Source: Marivita sp003149565 (GTDB lineage: Bacteria > Pseudomonadota > Alphaproteobacteria > Rhodobacterales > Rhodobacteraceae). From it: 64,000 bases of DNA. The stretch is taken from NCBI RefSeq assembly GCF_965216415.1, contig NZ_CBDCFU010000002.1; one strand, written 5' to 3'. Below are positions 25,567 through 34,457 of the stretch, one piece after another. The translations under genes were made by a program, and so were the position numbers. The notes under the pieces are model-generated. The model worked only from the letters and a program-made list of their open reading frames with translations, was not told the DNA's origin and did no database searches. The first letter of the stretch is position 1. Each line of letters opens with the position of its first letter.

Positions 25567-27049
25567 GAGGCACCCGCTTGCGCAAGGTGCTGCGGGTGAT
25601 CGCAAACACCGTGATCGCCGTCAGCAACCAGAAGAACCAAGTAATCGGCCCCCGGAACAGGATCAGCGGGTCGCTGCCCGACATCAGCATCGACTGGCGG
25701 AAATTGTCCTCGAGCAGCGGGCCGAGGATGAAAGCAATCAGGAACGGCGCGGCAGGGATGCGGTTACGCATCATGATATAGCCAACCCAGCCCATGACGA
25801 ACATGACACCCACATCGAAGATGTTGTTGTTCACTGCGTAAACCCCGTAGATGCAGAGCACCAGAACGCCCGGCATCAGGATGCGCTTTGGCACATCCGC
25901 CACGAACTTGAAGCCGCGGATCGCGACCGACCCCACCAGCAGCAGGAACACCGAACTGACGATCAGGCCGATGAAAAGGCCGTAGATGATGTCGACGTTC
26001 AGGATGAACATCATCGGCCCCGGCTGAAGCCCGTGCACCATGAACGCGCCGATGATGATGGCGGTGATGACGTCTCCCGGCACACCCAGCGCCAAGAGCG
26101 GGATCAGGGTCGCGCCCGCCACCCCGTTGTTGCCCGCCTCGGACGCAGCCACGCCTTCGATTTCACCTTTGCCGAAATTCGCCTTGTTCTTCGACGTGCG
26201 ACGCGCTTCTGAATAACTCAGGAACGCAGACGGCGCTGCTCCAATGCCGGGGATCGAGCCAAGGAACACGCCGATCATGCTGCCCCGAATGATGCTTTTG
26301 AAGCTGCCCAGATAGTCTGCAAGCGTGCATTTGCTTTTGCCGAGCGCGCGTGTGCGACCCAGATGCGCCACCGGGTTCCACGCCATAGCGATGATCTCGG
26401 GGATAGCAAAAAGACCAATCAACACGGCAATGAAATTGAGGCCGCCCATCATGTTCGGATCGCCAAACGTAAAGCGGTTGGTTCCGTAAACGAGGTCCAG
26501 CCCCACAGTCGCGAGCAGCAGGCCAGCCAAGGCAGACAGTGCTCCGCGCAGCAGGCTTTCGCCAGATACACCAGCGATGATCGTCAGCGAAAACAGGATC
26601 AGCGCAAAGAATTCCGGCGGTCCGAAGTTCAGCGCAAAAGAGGCCAGCCACCCTGCAAACAGGATCAAAGAAAGGTTCGAGACCGCGTCAGCGGTACAGG
26701 ACGCATAAAGCGCCATACCCAGCGCCCGGCCCGCTTCGCCCCGTTCGGCCATTGGGTGACCGTCCAGGATTGTCGCCGATGAGGCTGGCGTGCCCGGTGT
26801 CTTGATCAGGATCGCCGGGATCGAACCGCCGAAGATACCGCCCTTGTAAACTCCCAACAGCAACAGAATGCCATTGATCGGGGCCATCGAGAACGTGAAT
26901 GGCAAGGTGAGCGCCACCGCCATTGTTGCAGAAAGGCCGGGGATGGCGCCGCCGATCACGCCAATGACCAGCCCGCAGAACAGCATGAAAAACGCTTCGA
27001 CATTGCCGACCAGCGAGAGCCCGGCAGCAAGGGAGTCCATCAGGCTCAT
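25559..27049 (-). CDS. tctA: TctA, large membrane subunit of tripartite tricarboxylate transporter
   Basis: A 496-residue, about 12-helix TctA protein. Diagnostic segments are FCGLVIGVIGGAIPGLSATM near residue 25, GVYKGGIFGGSIPAILIKTPGTPAS near 68 and the internal repeat GVFLGSIPGIGAAPSAFLSY near 265. With TctB and the soluble receptor TctC it imports carboxylates using an ion gradient. The ATG at 27049 overlaps the tctB stop (ATGA). An upstream extension of 78 codons lies inside tctB and is not real. Substrate cannot be read from TctA; nearby C4-dicarboxylate-type enzymes suggest a substituted dicarboxylate. Confidence 0.93.
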   Translation of the reverse strand: MSLMDSLAAGLSLVGNVEAFFMLFCGLVIGVIGGAIPGLSATMAVALTLPFTFSMAPINGILLLLGVYKGGIFGGSIPAILIKTPGTPASSATILDGHPMAERGEAGRALGMALYASCTADAVSNLSLILFAGWLASFALNFGPPEFFALILFSLTIIAGVSGESLLRGALSALAGLLLATVGLDLVYGTNRFTFGDPNMMGGLNFIAVLIGLFAIPEIIAMAWNPVAHLGRTRALGKSKCTLADYLGSFKSIIRGSMIGVFLGSIPGIGAAPSAFLSYSEARRTSKNKANFGKGEIEGVAASEAGNNGVAGATLIPLLALGVPGDVITAIIIGAFMVHGLQPGPMMFILNVDIIYGLFIGLIVSSVFLLLVGSVAIRGFKFVADVPKRILMPGVLVLCIYGVYAVNNNIFDVGVMFVMGWVGYIMMRNRIPAAPFLIAFILGPLLEDNFRQSMLMSGSDPLILFRGPITWFFWLLTAITVFAITRSTLRKRVPLS

Positions 27050-27546
27050 GGCAACCTCACGAAATTGCCTTGCGGGATCGCCACCCCGGCGACATGCGCA
27101 AAGAAGGCATAAAGCAAGAGCGGAACAATCACAGCGCAGACAAGGGCTACAATCGGGTGGCGTGTCCGGAACAGAAACGCACAGGCCGCGAAGGCCAACA
27201 TTGCCGTCCACACCATGCCCAGCCTTGGGAGCCCAAACATCACGAGCACCATGATAACCCCAAGCGCGGCCAACCGCAGCCAAGGCGCAGCGCGCTCAGG
27301 ATGGGCGGTGCCCTCTTCGTCTTCAAATGGGACGTTCGCCCCGGGCTTGAACGCCGAGGCCAAAAGCCCCAGCCCGATCACTCCGGTCAGCCCAGCCAGA
27401 ACATAAGGCCAGAACAGCGGCGACAGGATGATATTGCCAACATTCGACGGTGCGAAAACAAATGTCGGGATGGCAAAGAGCACGAGGAACAGCGCGAACA
27501 GGGACGTGAAAATCCCAAGTCGCAGATGCAAGGACTTCTCTGACAT
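27046..27546 (-). CDS. tctB: TctB, small membrane subunit of tripartite tricarboxylate transporter
   Basis: A 166-residue protein with four predicted helices (about 9-32, 42-64, 88-106, and 112-157 in two parts). It ends a few residues after a final hydrophobic segment, as expected for the poorly conserved TctB subunit. It overlaps tctA by 4 bases and follows tctC by 75 bases, the normal C-B-A order. Recognition rests mainly on context, size and topology. Confidence 0.85.
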   Translation of the reverse strand: MSEKSLHLRLGIFTSLFALFLVLFAIPTFVFAPSNVGNIILSPLFWPYVLAGLTGVIGLGLLASAFKPGANVPFEDEEGTAHPERAAPWLRLAALGVIMVLVMFGLPRLGMVWTAMLAFAACAFLFRTRHPIVALVCAVIVPLLLYAFFAHVAGVAIPQGNFVRLP

Positions 27547-27572
27547 GGTGTGAGCGGCTCCGCAGGTGGAAA

Positions 27573-27596
27573 CGCCGGGACCAATGGGCCCCGGCG
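27573..27596 (-). promoter_or_regulatory. Hairpin in the tctC/tctB spacer
   Basis: CGCCGGG at 27573-27579 pairs with CCCGGCG at 27590-27596. It lies directly downstream of tctC on the transcribed strand and has no T tract. A processing or attenuation hairpin that keeps receptor mRNA more abundant than the membrane subunits is common in binding-protein operons. Confidence 0.5.
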
Positions 27597-27621
27597 CATA
27601 TCAGTTTCGGATCAGGCCAGT

Positions 27622-28599
27622 TTAGCCTTCGATCCGCATACCCAGTTCATCCACAAGGGCTCTGAACGTGTTGTACTGCTCAAGGATAAAGGCGTTTGCC
27701 TCTTCAGGGTCCATCAGTTCGATGACAGAGCCGCGTGCTTCCATCGTGGAGCGGAAGGTTTCGTCCTCGGTGGCCGCAGCCATCCATTCGCCCCACTTTG
27801 TCGCCACGTCATCCGGCAGCCCATCCGGGCCAGCAATCCCGGTCCAGCCCACCAGTTGGTTCAATGCGGGCTTGCCCAAATCGTTCGCTGTCGGAGCGTC
27901 AAAGCCAACAACCGGCTCTGCCGTTGTCACCATCAGCGGCTTGAGCTGACCGTTCGACACAAAGCTCGCCAGAGCGGACGAGTTGGTGCAGATGAAGGTC
28001 GCAGTGCCATTCAGAACCGCCGTCGCGGCTGCGCCACCCCCCTGCTGCGGGATGTGTGTCGCCTGTGAAAGCGGGTCTTCAACACCGAACTCCTTGAGCA
28101 CCATCGCACCAGCAAGGTGCAACAGAGATCCTACGCCGGACGAACTGTAGCTGACGCCGCCCTCTGCAACCTTGGCGACAAGAGCATCCATCGAGTCGAT
28201 GCCGCTGTCCGGGCGCACCGCGCAGGCCACCGGGTTGATCTCATAGACTGTCACAAAGCGGAAATCATCCAGCGTGTAGGGCAGTGTCGCCTTCATCGCC
28301 GGGTTCACCGAGTGGGAACCGACACGCGCAAAAAGCATTGTGTAGCCATCCGGCTTGGCGTTCTGAACGGCAACCGACCCGGTTGCGCCGCCTGCCCCGG
28401 TGACGTTTGCCATCACAAGCGCCTCGCCTACAGCCGAGCCAAGCGGCTCTGCAATGGTCCGCGCCGAGATATCCGTTGCGCCGCCGGCACCGTAGGGGAT
28501 GATCATGTTGATCGGGCGTTCCGGATACTCCGCCAGCGCCGGACCGGCAATCAGACCCACCCCAAGCGCCAAAACAGAACCAAGTGTCCGTAGTTTCAT
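27622..28599 (-). CDS. tctC: TctC, periplasmic solute receptor of tripartite tricarboxylate transporter
   Basis: A 325-residue Bug/TctC-family receptor. The signal peptide covers residues 1-23 (Lys-Arg start, hydrophobic core, cleavage after PALA). The mature part begins EYPERPINMIIPYGAGGATD, the family's ligand loop, and contains VANVTGAGGATGS near 65-75 where the ligand carboxylates are usually held. It is the first gene of tctCBA, has a GGAGGAG site before the ATG and is divergent from a LysR gene 124 bases away. The ligand is probably a di- or tricarboxylate; which one is unknown. Confidence 0.93.
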   Translation of the reverse strand: MKLRTLGSVLALGVGLIAGPALAEYPERPINMIIPYGAGGATDISARTIAEPLGSAVGEALVMANVTGAGGATGSVAVQNAKPDGYTMLFARVGSHSVNPAMKATLPYTLDDFRFVTVYEINPVACAVRPDSGIDSMDALVAKVAEGGVSYSSSGVGSLLHLAGAMVLKEFGVEDPLSQATHIPQQGGGAAATAVLNGTATFICTNSSALASFVSNGQLKPLMVTTAEPVVGFDAPTANDLGKPALNQLVGWTGIAGPDGLPDDVATKWGEWMAAATEDETFRSTMEARGSVIELMDPEEANAFILEQYNTFRALVDELGMRIEG

Positions 28600-28686
28600 A
28601 GTCTCCTCCCTTTTTAATTTGTGGCCCTATTGCGGGCTCTTGACTCACGTTAACCTTAAGTAGAGCTTTGACGAAGAAATAAAAAA

Positions 28687-28701
28687 TTACAAGTTCTGTA
28701 A
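28687..28701. promoter_or_regulatory. LysR-type box in the tctC/lysR spacer
   Basis: TTACA at 28687-28691 and TGTAA at 28697-28701 form a perfect inverted repeat with a T-N11-A core, 22 bases before the lysR ATG and 88 bases upstream of the tctC start. This is the expected place for the divergent LysR protein to repress itself and activate tctCBA. Confidence 0.6.
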
Positions 28702-28723
28702 GAAAACTAGACATAAACGCCGA

Positions 28724-29635
28724 ATGTCCATCAGATTACTCAAAACGCTGGTCGCTGTAGCGGACCATAAAACCTTCAGTGCGGCAGCGGATGCGGTGTT
28801 TATCACTCACGCGGCTGTAAGCCAGCAGATGCGCACGCTTGAGGCTGATCTGGGCATCGCTTTGTTCGACCGCAGCCATCGCACACCAGAATTGACGCCT
28901 CTGGGACGGGCCGTTGTTGCGCGGGCGCGCAAGCTGGTGATGGACTATGACAACCTTGTCCCATCGGTTCTTGGCGATGACGGGCTGCGTGGCGAGATCT
29001 TGCTGGGTGCGGTCCCGACCACTCTGATCGGCCTTGCGCCGCAATCCATGTCGATCCTGCGCGCCCATTTCCCGGAACTGCGCGTACGGATAACACCTGC
29101 CCTGACAGCAACATTGCTGTCAGGCTTGGACCGGGGGACCTACGATGTTGCGCTGCTGACCAAACCGGCTTTGATGCCCCTCGGCTTGGTCTTTCTGGAG
29201 ATCGCTGAAGAACCACTACATCTCATCACCGGGTCTGAAGTGACCGAGACGGATCCGGTGCGCATCCTCGAAACCCAACCGTTCATTCGATTCAACCGAG
29301 ATGCGGTGGTCGGCACGCTGATCGAGGCATGGTTGCAGGAACGCGGTATTCGCGTCGCTGAAGCGATGGAATTGGAGAACCTCGAAGCGATTTCCAGTAT
29401 GGTTCATGCAAATCTTGGCGTCTCGATCGTACCGCGAGCCTGCGTGCAAAGCGCCTATGCTCTTCAGCTAAAAACCGTGCCCCTCGGGCCGCAGCCCCCC
29501 TCACGCGTATTGGGGTTGGCCTATCGCAAAGAACATCCGAAGCTCCGCGTGATCGAGGAAATACACGCCGCCATGCTCCGGGCCGTTGCGGAAAACGCAC
29601 CCGATGAAACCGCTTCAGGACCAGATATTTCGTGA
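28724..29635 (+). CDS. LysR-family regulator of the tct locus
   Basis: A 303-residue LysR regulator. It has the HTH LLKTLVAVADHKTFSAAADAVFITHAAVSQQMRTLE-type region in residues 5-40, a linker helix, and an effector domain from about 92 (GEILLGAVPTTLIGLAP). Divergent orientation and the T-N11-A palindrome point to control of tctCBA, with the transported acid or a breakdown product as likely inducer. Its stop overlaps the GTG start of the TauE/SafE gene (GTGA), so regulator and exporter are co-expressed. Confidence 0.85.
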   Translation: MSIRLLKTLVAVADHKTFSAAADAVFITHAAVSQQMRTLEADLGIALFDRSHRTPELTPLGRAVVARARKLVMDYDNLVPSVLGDDGLRGEILLGAVPTTLIGLAPQSMSILRAHFPELRVRITPALTATLLSGLDRGTYDVALLTKPALMPLGLVFLEIAEEPLHLITGSEVTETDPVRILETQPFIRFNRDAVVGTLIEAWLQERGIRVAEAMELENLEAISSMVHANLGVSIVPRACVQSAYALQLKTVPLGPQPPSRVLGLAYRKEHPKLRVIEEIHAAMLRAVAENAPDETASGPDIS

Positions 29636-30375
29636 CCTTCGACGCTATTCTTTTCATCACGCTGGGCGCGTTTGCCGGCGGTTTTGTAAACGGGTTGGCA
29701 GGAACCGGGACTGCTCTGTTTGCCCTTGGTTTCTTCCTCGTTGCACTGAATCCGGTGAGCGCGGTTGCGGTCGTGGCGCTGATGTCGGTCATCACTGGAA
29801 TCCAAGGCCTCTGGGTCGTGCGCGAGGCGCTGAGCCGGAACGTGTCGCGCCTGATGCGGTTTATCATTCCCGGTCTTTTGGGCGTGCCGGTGGGCATCTC
29901 GCTTCTGACGTTTATCGACGCGGATACACTCAAGCTGATCATCGGCGGGCTGCTTATCGTCTACGGCGGCTTCTTCAGCTTCCGGGCAAACCTGCCGAAA
30001 TTCGAACGCCGCACACCGGTGCTGGATTCTCTGATCGGACTGACGGGTGGTGTCTTGGGCGGCATGGCCTCGCTTTCTGGGGCCCTGCCAGTGATCTGGT
30101 GCTCGATGCGCCCTTGGCCAAAGGCCGAAACCCGCGCGGTATTGCAGCCTTTCAATGTCAGCGTGCTGTTCACGACAACGGTGATGCTGTGGTGGCGCGG
30201 GGCCTATGACACGCCCACGATCACCGCGTTCTTAATCGCTCTACCAACATCGCTCCTTGCCGCACAGATCGGCATTGCCGTGTTCCGCCGCATCTCTGAC
30301 AACGTGTTCCGTCGCCTGCTGATCGGCCTCTCTCTGCTCTTGGGACTGGGCATCCTGATCCGCGCTCTATTTTAA
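29632..30375 (+). CDS. TauE/SafE-family membrane exporter
   Basis: A 247-residue, 8-helix protein with the TauE/SafE start LGAFAGGFVNGLAGTGTALFALG and its repeat LIGLTGGVLGGMASLSGALP near residue 130. Family members export sulfite or sulfoacetate in sulfonate metabolism, though many have unknown substrates. The GTG start overlaps the LysR stop by four bases. Position between the importer-regulator pair and the SDH/sulfite-oxidase gene set makes export of a sulfur oxyanion released from a substrate plausible. That is inference. Confidence 0.82.
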   Translation: MTFDAILFITLGAFAGGFVNGLAGTGTALFALGFFLVALNPVSAVAVVALMSVITGIQGLWVVREALSRNVSRLMRFIIPGLLGVPVGISLLTFIDADTLKLIIGGLLIVYGGFFSFRANLPKFERRTPVLDSLIGLTGGVLGGMASLSGALPVIWCSMRPWPKAETRAVLQPFNVSVLFTTTVMLWWRGAYDTPTITAFLIALPTSLLAAQIGIAVFRRISDNVFRRLLIGLSLLLGLGILIRALF

Positions 30376-30401
30376 GCCTATCATCTGATCGGAGAACGCA
30401 T

Positions 30402-31019
30402 GTGCTGACACTGTATTATGCCAAGGGGTCATCCGCCCTCGCCCCGCATATCCTGCTGGAAGAGGTCGGCGCGCAATATGCCGTTCACGAAGTTCCCATC
30501 GCCAAAGGCGCGCACCAGGAACCCGAATATCTTGAGATCAATCCCAAGGCGCGTGTTCCCGCGCTGATGACACCTGATGGCCTGATCACCGAGAATCCCG
30601 CGATCCTGACCTATATTGCGGACACCCACCCTCGGGCAGAAATGTTTCCGGATACCCCGTTCGCCCGCGCCGAGGCGAACGCACTCTGCGCCTATCTGTG
30701 CGGAACCGTGCATGTGGCCTTCGCCCATCTGCAACGTGGCGCCCGCTGGGCTGACAGCGCCGAGGCGCAGGGTGCCATGAAAGCCAAGGTCGTCAGCAAC
30801 CTGCAGGCCTGCGCGCGGATCATCGAAGACCGCCACATGAAGAGCCCCTGGGCTCTTGGGGACCAGTTCAGCCTGTGCGATCCCTATCTGTTTCTCGTGC
30901 CGCGCTGGATGGCCAAGGCAGGAGCCGACTTGTCAGAGTTTCCCAAACTCGCTGCACATCACGATGCGATGTTGAAGCGCCCAGCCGTCCTGACCGTGAT
31001 GGCCGTGCACGGGCTATGA
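30402..31019 (+). CDS. Glutathione S-transferase family protein
   Basis: A 205-residue GST. The N-terminal thioredoxin-like domain opens LTLYYAKGSSALAPHILLEEVG and carries the glutathione-binding cis-Pro and E-N-P-A motif (ARVPALM, ITENPAILTYIA), followed by the all-helical domain from about 85. The beginning resembles bacterial beta-class enzymes. The start is GTG 30402, because the overlapping ATG two bases earlier is out of frame and stops at once. It follows the TauE/SafE gene by 26 bases and converges with the TPP enzyme, the stops being 4 bases apart. Detoxification or isomerisation role unknown. Confidence 0.82.
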   Translation: MLTLYYAKGSSALAPHILLEEVGAQYAVHEVPIAKGAHQEPEYLEINPKARVPALMTPDGLITENPAILTYIADTHPRAEMFPDTPFARAEANALCAYLCGTVHVAFAHLQRGARWADSAEAQGAMKAKVVSNLQACARIIEDRHMKSPWALGDQFSLCDPYLFLVPRWMAKAGADLSEFPKLAAHHDAMLKRPAVLTVMAVHGL

Positions 31020-31023
31020 TCGT

Positions 31024-32589
31024 TTAGCGAAGCACCGGCGCAGGCAAGCCCTCGATCATGACATTGACGCATGATGGCTTACCCGACGCGATGGCGCGGC
31101 GCAGCGCGTCCGGCAGGTCTGCGTGGTGCGTCACGTATTCACCATGTCCACCCAGAGCCATGACCACCTCATCGTAGCGCGCACCGCTCAGTTCACAGCC
31201 CGTCAGACGCTCGGCACCGAATTCACGCATTTGGATCTGGTGTTCCGCGTTCCACCTCATGTCGTTTCCGATCACTGCGACGAACGGCACGTTTTCCCTT
31301 ACCGCTGTCTCAAACTCGGCAAGATGAAATCCTGCTGTGCCATCCCCCATCATCGCGATCACGGTCGCCTCAGGGTCTGCCGCCCGCGCCGCCATGGCAT
31401 AGCACAGCCCACCGCCGATTGCCCCCGAGACCCCGTTAATCAAACGCCGGGGCGCTGACAGACCGGCCTGCGCCCATTGGCCAAACTCACCGCCGTCGCA
31501 GACAAGGATGGGTGCTGTCGTGTCTTCAAGTGCCGCCTCCACGGCAGCGCATAGAGCCATGGAATTCATCATGAAATCAGACCGATCCTCAACCCGCCGC
31601 GCGCAGGCATCACGGACTTTTCCCAGCCAGCCGTCTGGCCGTTCTGGCGGTGTTCCAACTGACAAACCGCGCGCGACGTCAACCGGATCAGCCTCGAGGC
31701 TGCGGGTCAGTCTTTCGGCGCAATTATTGCGTGCGCGGGACAATTCAGCTGGGTCCGCGTGCACAATCGCCCACCCTGCCTTTGGCGCGGCCGCTGCGAA
31801 TTGCAACGTGAAATCCAGCGGCTTGCCCAGAAGCAGCACCCGATCCGCTTCGGCAAAGACCTGCGCAATCGCCCCCAAGGACGGGTCATTCAGCCCGCGC
31901 GGACTTTCCATGACCACGGTCGGCGCGCCTGTCGTCTTCTCGAACCGTTCCGCCAGTCCCGGCTGACGGGTCATGTTCAGGGACGGACCAAAGACAACGA
32001 TCGGGCGCTGTGCGCCGTCCAGCCAATCGCGCAGCGCGGAGGTGTTGGTCGGCTCGATTGGCGCTTTTGGCGGCAAAGAAAAGCCCTCCGCCGCCTGCAG
32101 CACCACGTCAGCTGGCAGAGAGACATGCACCGGACCGGGCCGGCCCTGCTGCGCCATGCACACCGCCTTGTCGATCACATCGGCCAGATCCGCCGCCCGT
32201 GTCACACGCACCGACCATTTGGTCAGCGACTGTGTCAACGCGACCTGATCCATCTCCTGAAACGCGCCCTGTCCGTCCTTTGCCACCGGGCTGTCCCCAC
32301 TGAGCAACAACACCGGCGTATCCGAGGCCCGCGCGGTCAGCAGCGGGCCTATGGCATTTCCAAGCCCTGCACCGGCGGTGACCAGCGCCACGCCCAGACC
32401 ACGTGAGACCTGCGCATAACCTTCGGCCATATAGACAGCCGCAGCCTCGTGCCGCGTGTGATAAAGACGGATGCCGACATCAAGGCTCGCATCGAAGAGC
32501 GGCATGATCTGGTTACCCGAGAGCGCGAAGATGTCCTTGACCCCATGCGCCGCAAGGGTCTGCATCACGACATCCGCACCGCGCGTCAT
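31024..32589 (-). CDS. TPP-dependent 2-oxo acid decarboxylase/acetolactate-synthase-like enzyme
   Basis: A 521-residue enzyme with the three-domain acetolactate synthase/benzoylformate decarboxylase layout. It has the PYR domain with catalytic Glu48 in TRHEAAAVYMAEGYA, a central domain, and a PP domain with the diphosphate motif MMGDGTAGFH through VIGNDMRW. It lacks the housekeeping AHV large-subunit signature and stands without an ilvN. ATGA overlap with the sulfite-oxidase-type gene makes it the last member of the SDH-fumarase gene set. A decarboxylase for an oxo acid formed by that set is the natural reading, with the true substrate open. Confidence 0.8.
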   Translation of the reverse strand: MTRGADVVMQTLAAHGVKDIFALSGNQIMPLFDASLDVGIRLYHTRHEAAAVYMAEGYAQVSRGLGVALVTAGAGLGNAIGPLLTARASDTPVLLLSGDSPVAKDGQGAFQEMDQVALTQSLTKWSVRVTRAADLADVIDKAVCMAQQGRPGPVHVSLPADVVLQAAEGFSLPPKAPIEPTNTSALRDWLDGAQRPIVVFGPSLNMTRQPGLAERFEKTTGAPTVVMESPRGLNDPSLGAIAQVFAEADRVLLLGKPLDFTLQFAAAAPKAGWAIVHADPAELSRARNNCAERLTRSLEADPVDVARGLSVGTPPERPDGWLGKVRDACARRVEDRSDFMMNSMALCAAVEAALEDTTAPILVCDGGEFGQWAQAGLSAPRRLINGVSGAIGGGLCYAMAARAADPEATVIAMMGDGTAGFHLAEFETAVRENVPFVAVIGNDMRWNAEHQIQMREFGAERLTGCELSGARYDEVVMALGGHGEYVTHHADLPDALRRAIASGKPSCVNVMIEGLPAPVLR

Positions 32590-33692
32590 TTGCTGGCCTC
32601 GGCCACATGCACCCGCACGCGGTGAACGGAATTGTTGGCAAAGCCTGCCATATCGAACGGTGCCTCCAAAGGTTGGGTATTGCCGTTCGCGTCCGTCGCC
32701 CGGCAGGCCAGATCATAGACGCCCGGCACAGCCTCCCAGTTGATGCGCCAGCCGGTCCAAGCATATGTGTCACGACGCCCGGTCAATTCGGCGTCGTGCC
32801 ATGTGTCGCCCAAGAGCACCTCTACCCGCGTGATCGGAACACCGACACCGGACCAAGCCCGCCCTTCAAGCGTCACGGGGCCCGCCTGTAACCAGCGCTG
32901 CCGCGTCACCCAATCGGGCACTCCCGGCGGTTTCATCAGTGACTTCACCCGGATCGCCGTAACCGGCGTGCCAGGATCGTTCTTGTCCTTGCGCAGACGG
33001 TAGGTCTGCACTTGCTGAAACCCTTGGTAGCGCTCTGTCAGCGCCTCAATCGTCGTCAGCCATTTGACAGACGCCATTCCGTACCAACCCGGCACGATGA
33101 TCCGCAAAGGCGCACCATGCTGCGGCAGAAGCGGCTGGCCGTTCATCCCCCAGACCAGCATCACGTCCAGATCGGCGATCTGGTCCGGCGTCAGGCTGCG
33201 GCCAAAGTAATGCGCGTGGCCTTTGTCGAAGCCATAATCCGCGCCGAGAAAGGCAAAATCCTGCACACCGCTTTGCGGTTTGGCCCGCTCCAGCAAAGGC
33301 GCAAGCGGCGTGCCGGTCCATTCCGAAGTACCCACCGCCTCAAACATCCATGGCATTGAGAAACACCGCGGGCTGACCCCGGCCCGCCCGTTACCCGCGC
33401 ATTCGAGTGTCACCGGCCGCGTCACCTCGGGCAGCGCGCGGATCTCCTGCATGCCAAGCGCATAAGGCGCATCGAACGCACCTTCAAAGCGCAGCACATG
33501 GTCAGCATCCGTCAAGACGGGCACATCGAAATGGTTGAGCAGGTAGTGCGTGCCTGTGGGTGTGATCTCCAACCCCAGCGTTTCCAGCAGCGCGCCCGAA
33601 TTGCGGTTCGCAAGTGCCACTTCCTCGGGCGAGAAGACGCCTTCTGTCACCTCGGGCCGTTTGGCTCCCGGCGCAAATGGGTTCTGGATCAT
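32586..33692 (-). CDS. Sulfite-oxidase-family molybdopterin enzyme, cytoplasmic
   Basis: A 368-residue protein with the SUOX molybdopterin domain, in which the Mo-ligating Cys lies in TLECAGNGRAG near residue 105 and the domain continues to WYGMASVKWL near 225. A Mo-cofactor dimerisation domain follows with WTGWRINWEAVPG near 315. It keeps the family core but lacks Sec or Tat signal and any heme domain, so it should work in the cytoplasm, unlike SorA/SoxC-type enzymes. ATG 33692 and the stop of the fumarase beta gene overlap (ATGA), as do its stop and the TPP gene. It may oxidise sulfite or reduce another S/N-oxide; acceptor unknown. Confidence 0.82.
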   Translation of the reverse strand: MIQNPFAPGAKRPEVTEGVFSPEEVALANRNSGALLETLGLEITPTGTHYLLNHFDVPVLTDADHVLRFEGAFDAPYALGMQEIRALPEVTRPVTLECAGNGRAGVSPRCFSMPWMFEAVGTSEWTGTPLAPLLERAKPQSGVQDFAFLGADYGFDKGHAHYFGRSLTPDQIADLDVMLVWGMNGQPLLPQHGAPLRIIVPGWYGMASVKWLTTIEALTERYQGFQQVQTYRLRKDKNDPGTPVTAIRVKSLMKPPGVPDWVTRQRWLQAGPVTLEGRAWSGVGVPITRVEVLLGDTWHDAELTGRRDTYAWTGWRINWEAVPGVYDLACRATDANGNTQPLEAPFDMAGFANNSVHRVRVHVAEASK

Positions 33693-34354
33693 ATCACCTC
33701 GTCCGACCGGTCGTCGCTTTCGCCGTAGCGCTTGAGCACGGCGGGTTTCGTGCCTTCGTAGACCCGCTCGATATTCTGTGCGATCTTGGCATTTTCCCGT
33801 TCGAAGAGGCAATCGCCATTCATGTCCGAGGCCACGATGAACGGCCCCATCTTGTTGCACCTGATGACCCACATGGCCTGCGCAAGACCCAGTTCCTCGT
33901 TCCAATGGACAGCTTCAACGTTTTCAACACCCCGCCCAAGCAGAGCGCCGGTGCCATAGCCCACGGTCGACAGGTAGACCGCGCCGTTGGGCACAAAGTA
34001 GGATTTGTAATCCTTCGAAGACATCCCGCCCTTGCCGATGATCAGCTTCGCGCCGGTCTTTTCCATCCATTCCGGCAACCACTTGGCAAAGCGGAAGGAG
34101 GCCGTGGCGGTCACTGCGCCCATATCAAAGCTGCCATCCGCGTTGATCCGCGCCGCAGGAGAGCAGTGGAAATTGGCGGCGCTTTCGGACGGCAACTCCA
34201 TGGGAATATTGGCTTTATCCTCCAGCGCACGCATGTAGACGCCTTCCCGGGCGGTGTACATCAGCCCGTCCAGATAGACGATGTCGCCCAATCGCAGCTC
34301 GGCAATCGCCTCGGGTGTGGGTGTGGTCGAAAGTCGAATCTCACGCGGTTTCAT
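33689..34354 (-). CDS. Class I fumarase/tartrate dehydratase-like beta subunit
   Basis: A 221-residue homologue of the C-terminal (beta) domain of class I fumarases and TtdB. It has the LRLGDIVYLDGLMYTAREGVYMRAL segment near residues 20-45 and GKGGMSSK near 113. In fumarases and tartrate dehydratases the first segment normally reads TxRDAAHxR; here it is TAREGVYMR, so a highly conserved active-site loop is changed. The start at 34354 follows GGAAGG. An in-frame ATG five codons upstream is possible. It is separated from its alpha partner by 103 bases of palindromes and overlaps the sulfite-oxidase-type gene. Confidence 0.82.
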   Translation of the reverse strand: MKPREIRLSTTPTPEAIAELRLGDIVYLDGLMYTAREGVYMRALEDKANIPMELPSESAANFHCSPAARINADGSFDMGAVTATASFRFAKWLPEWMEKTGAKLIIGKGGMSSKDYKSYFVPNGAVYLSTVGYGTGALLGRGVENVEAVHWNEELGLAQAMWVIRCNKMGPFIVASDMNGDCLFERENAKIAQNIERVYEGTKPAVLKRYGESDDRSDEVI

Positions 34355-34384
34355 CAGCCTTCCTTCCATAAAAGTGCTTGGACC

Positions 34385-34451
34385 AAGCCGCTTCGAAGCG
34401 GCTTCGCCCGCGATTTCGAAATCGCGGCGCAAAGGCTTTTCGAAAAGCCTT
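34385..34451. repeat. Three consecutive 20-bp perfect palindromes centred on TTCGAA
   Basis: AAGCCGCTTCGAAGCGGCTT (34385-34404), CCGCGATTTCGAAATCGCGG (34408-34427) and AAGGCTTTTCGAAAAGCCTT (34432-34451) are each fully self-complementary, share the TTCGAA core and are spaced 23-24 bases centre to centre. The arms differ, so they are not simple copies. They fill the gap between the two hydratase subunit genes and resemble composite REP/BIME-type elements. Confidence 0.85.
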
Positions 34452-34457
34452 CCCGCC

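Noticed and set aside
34385..34451. Possible CRISPR array
   Set aside because: The repeats are individually palindromic with different arms, have only 3-4 bases between them, and no cas gene or spacers exist.
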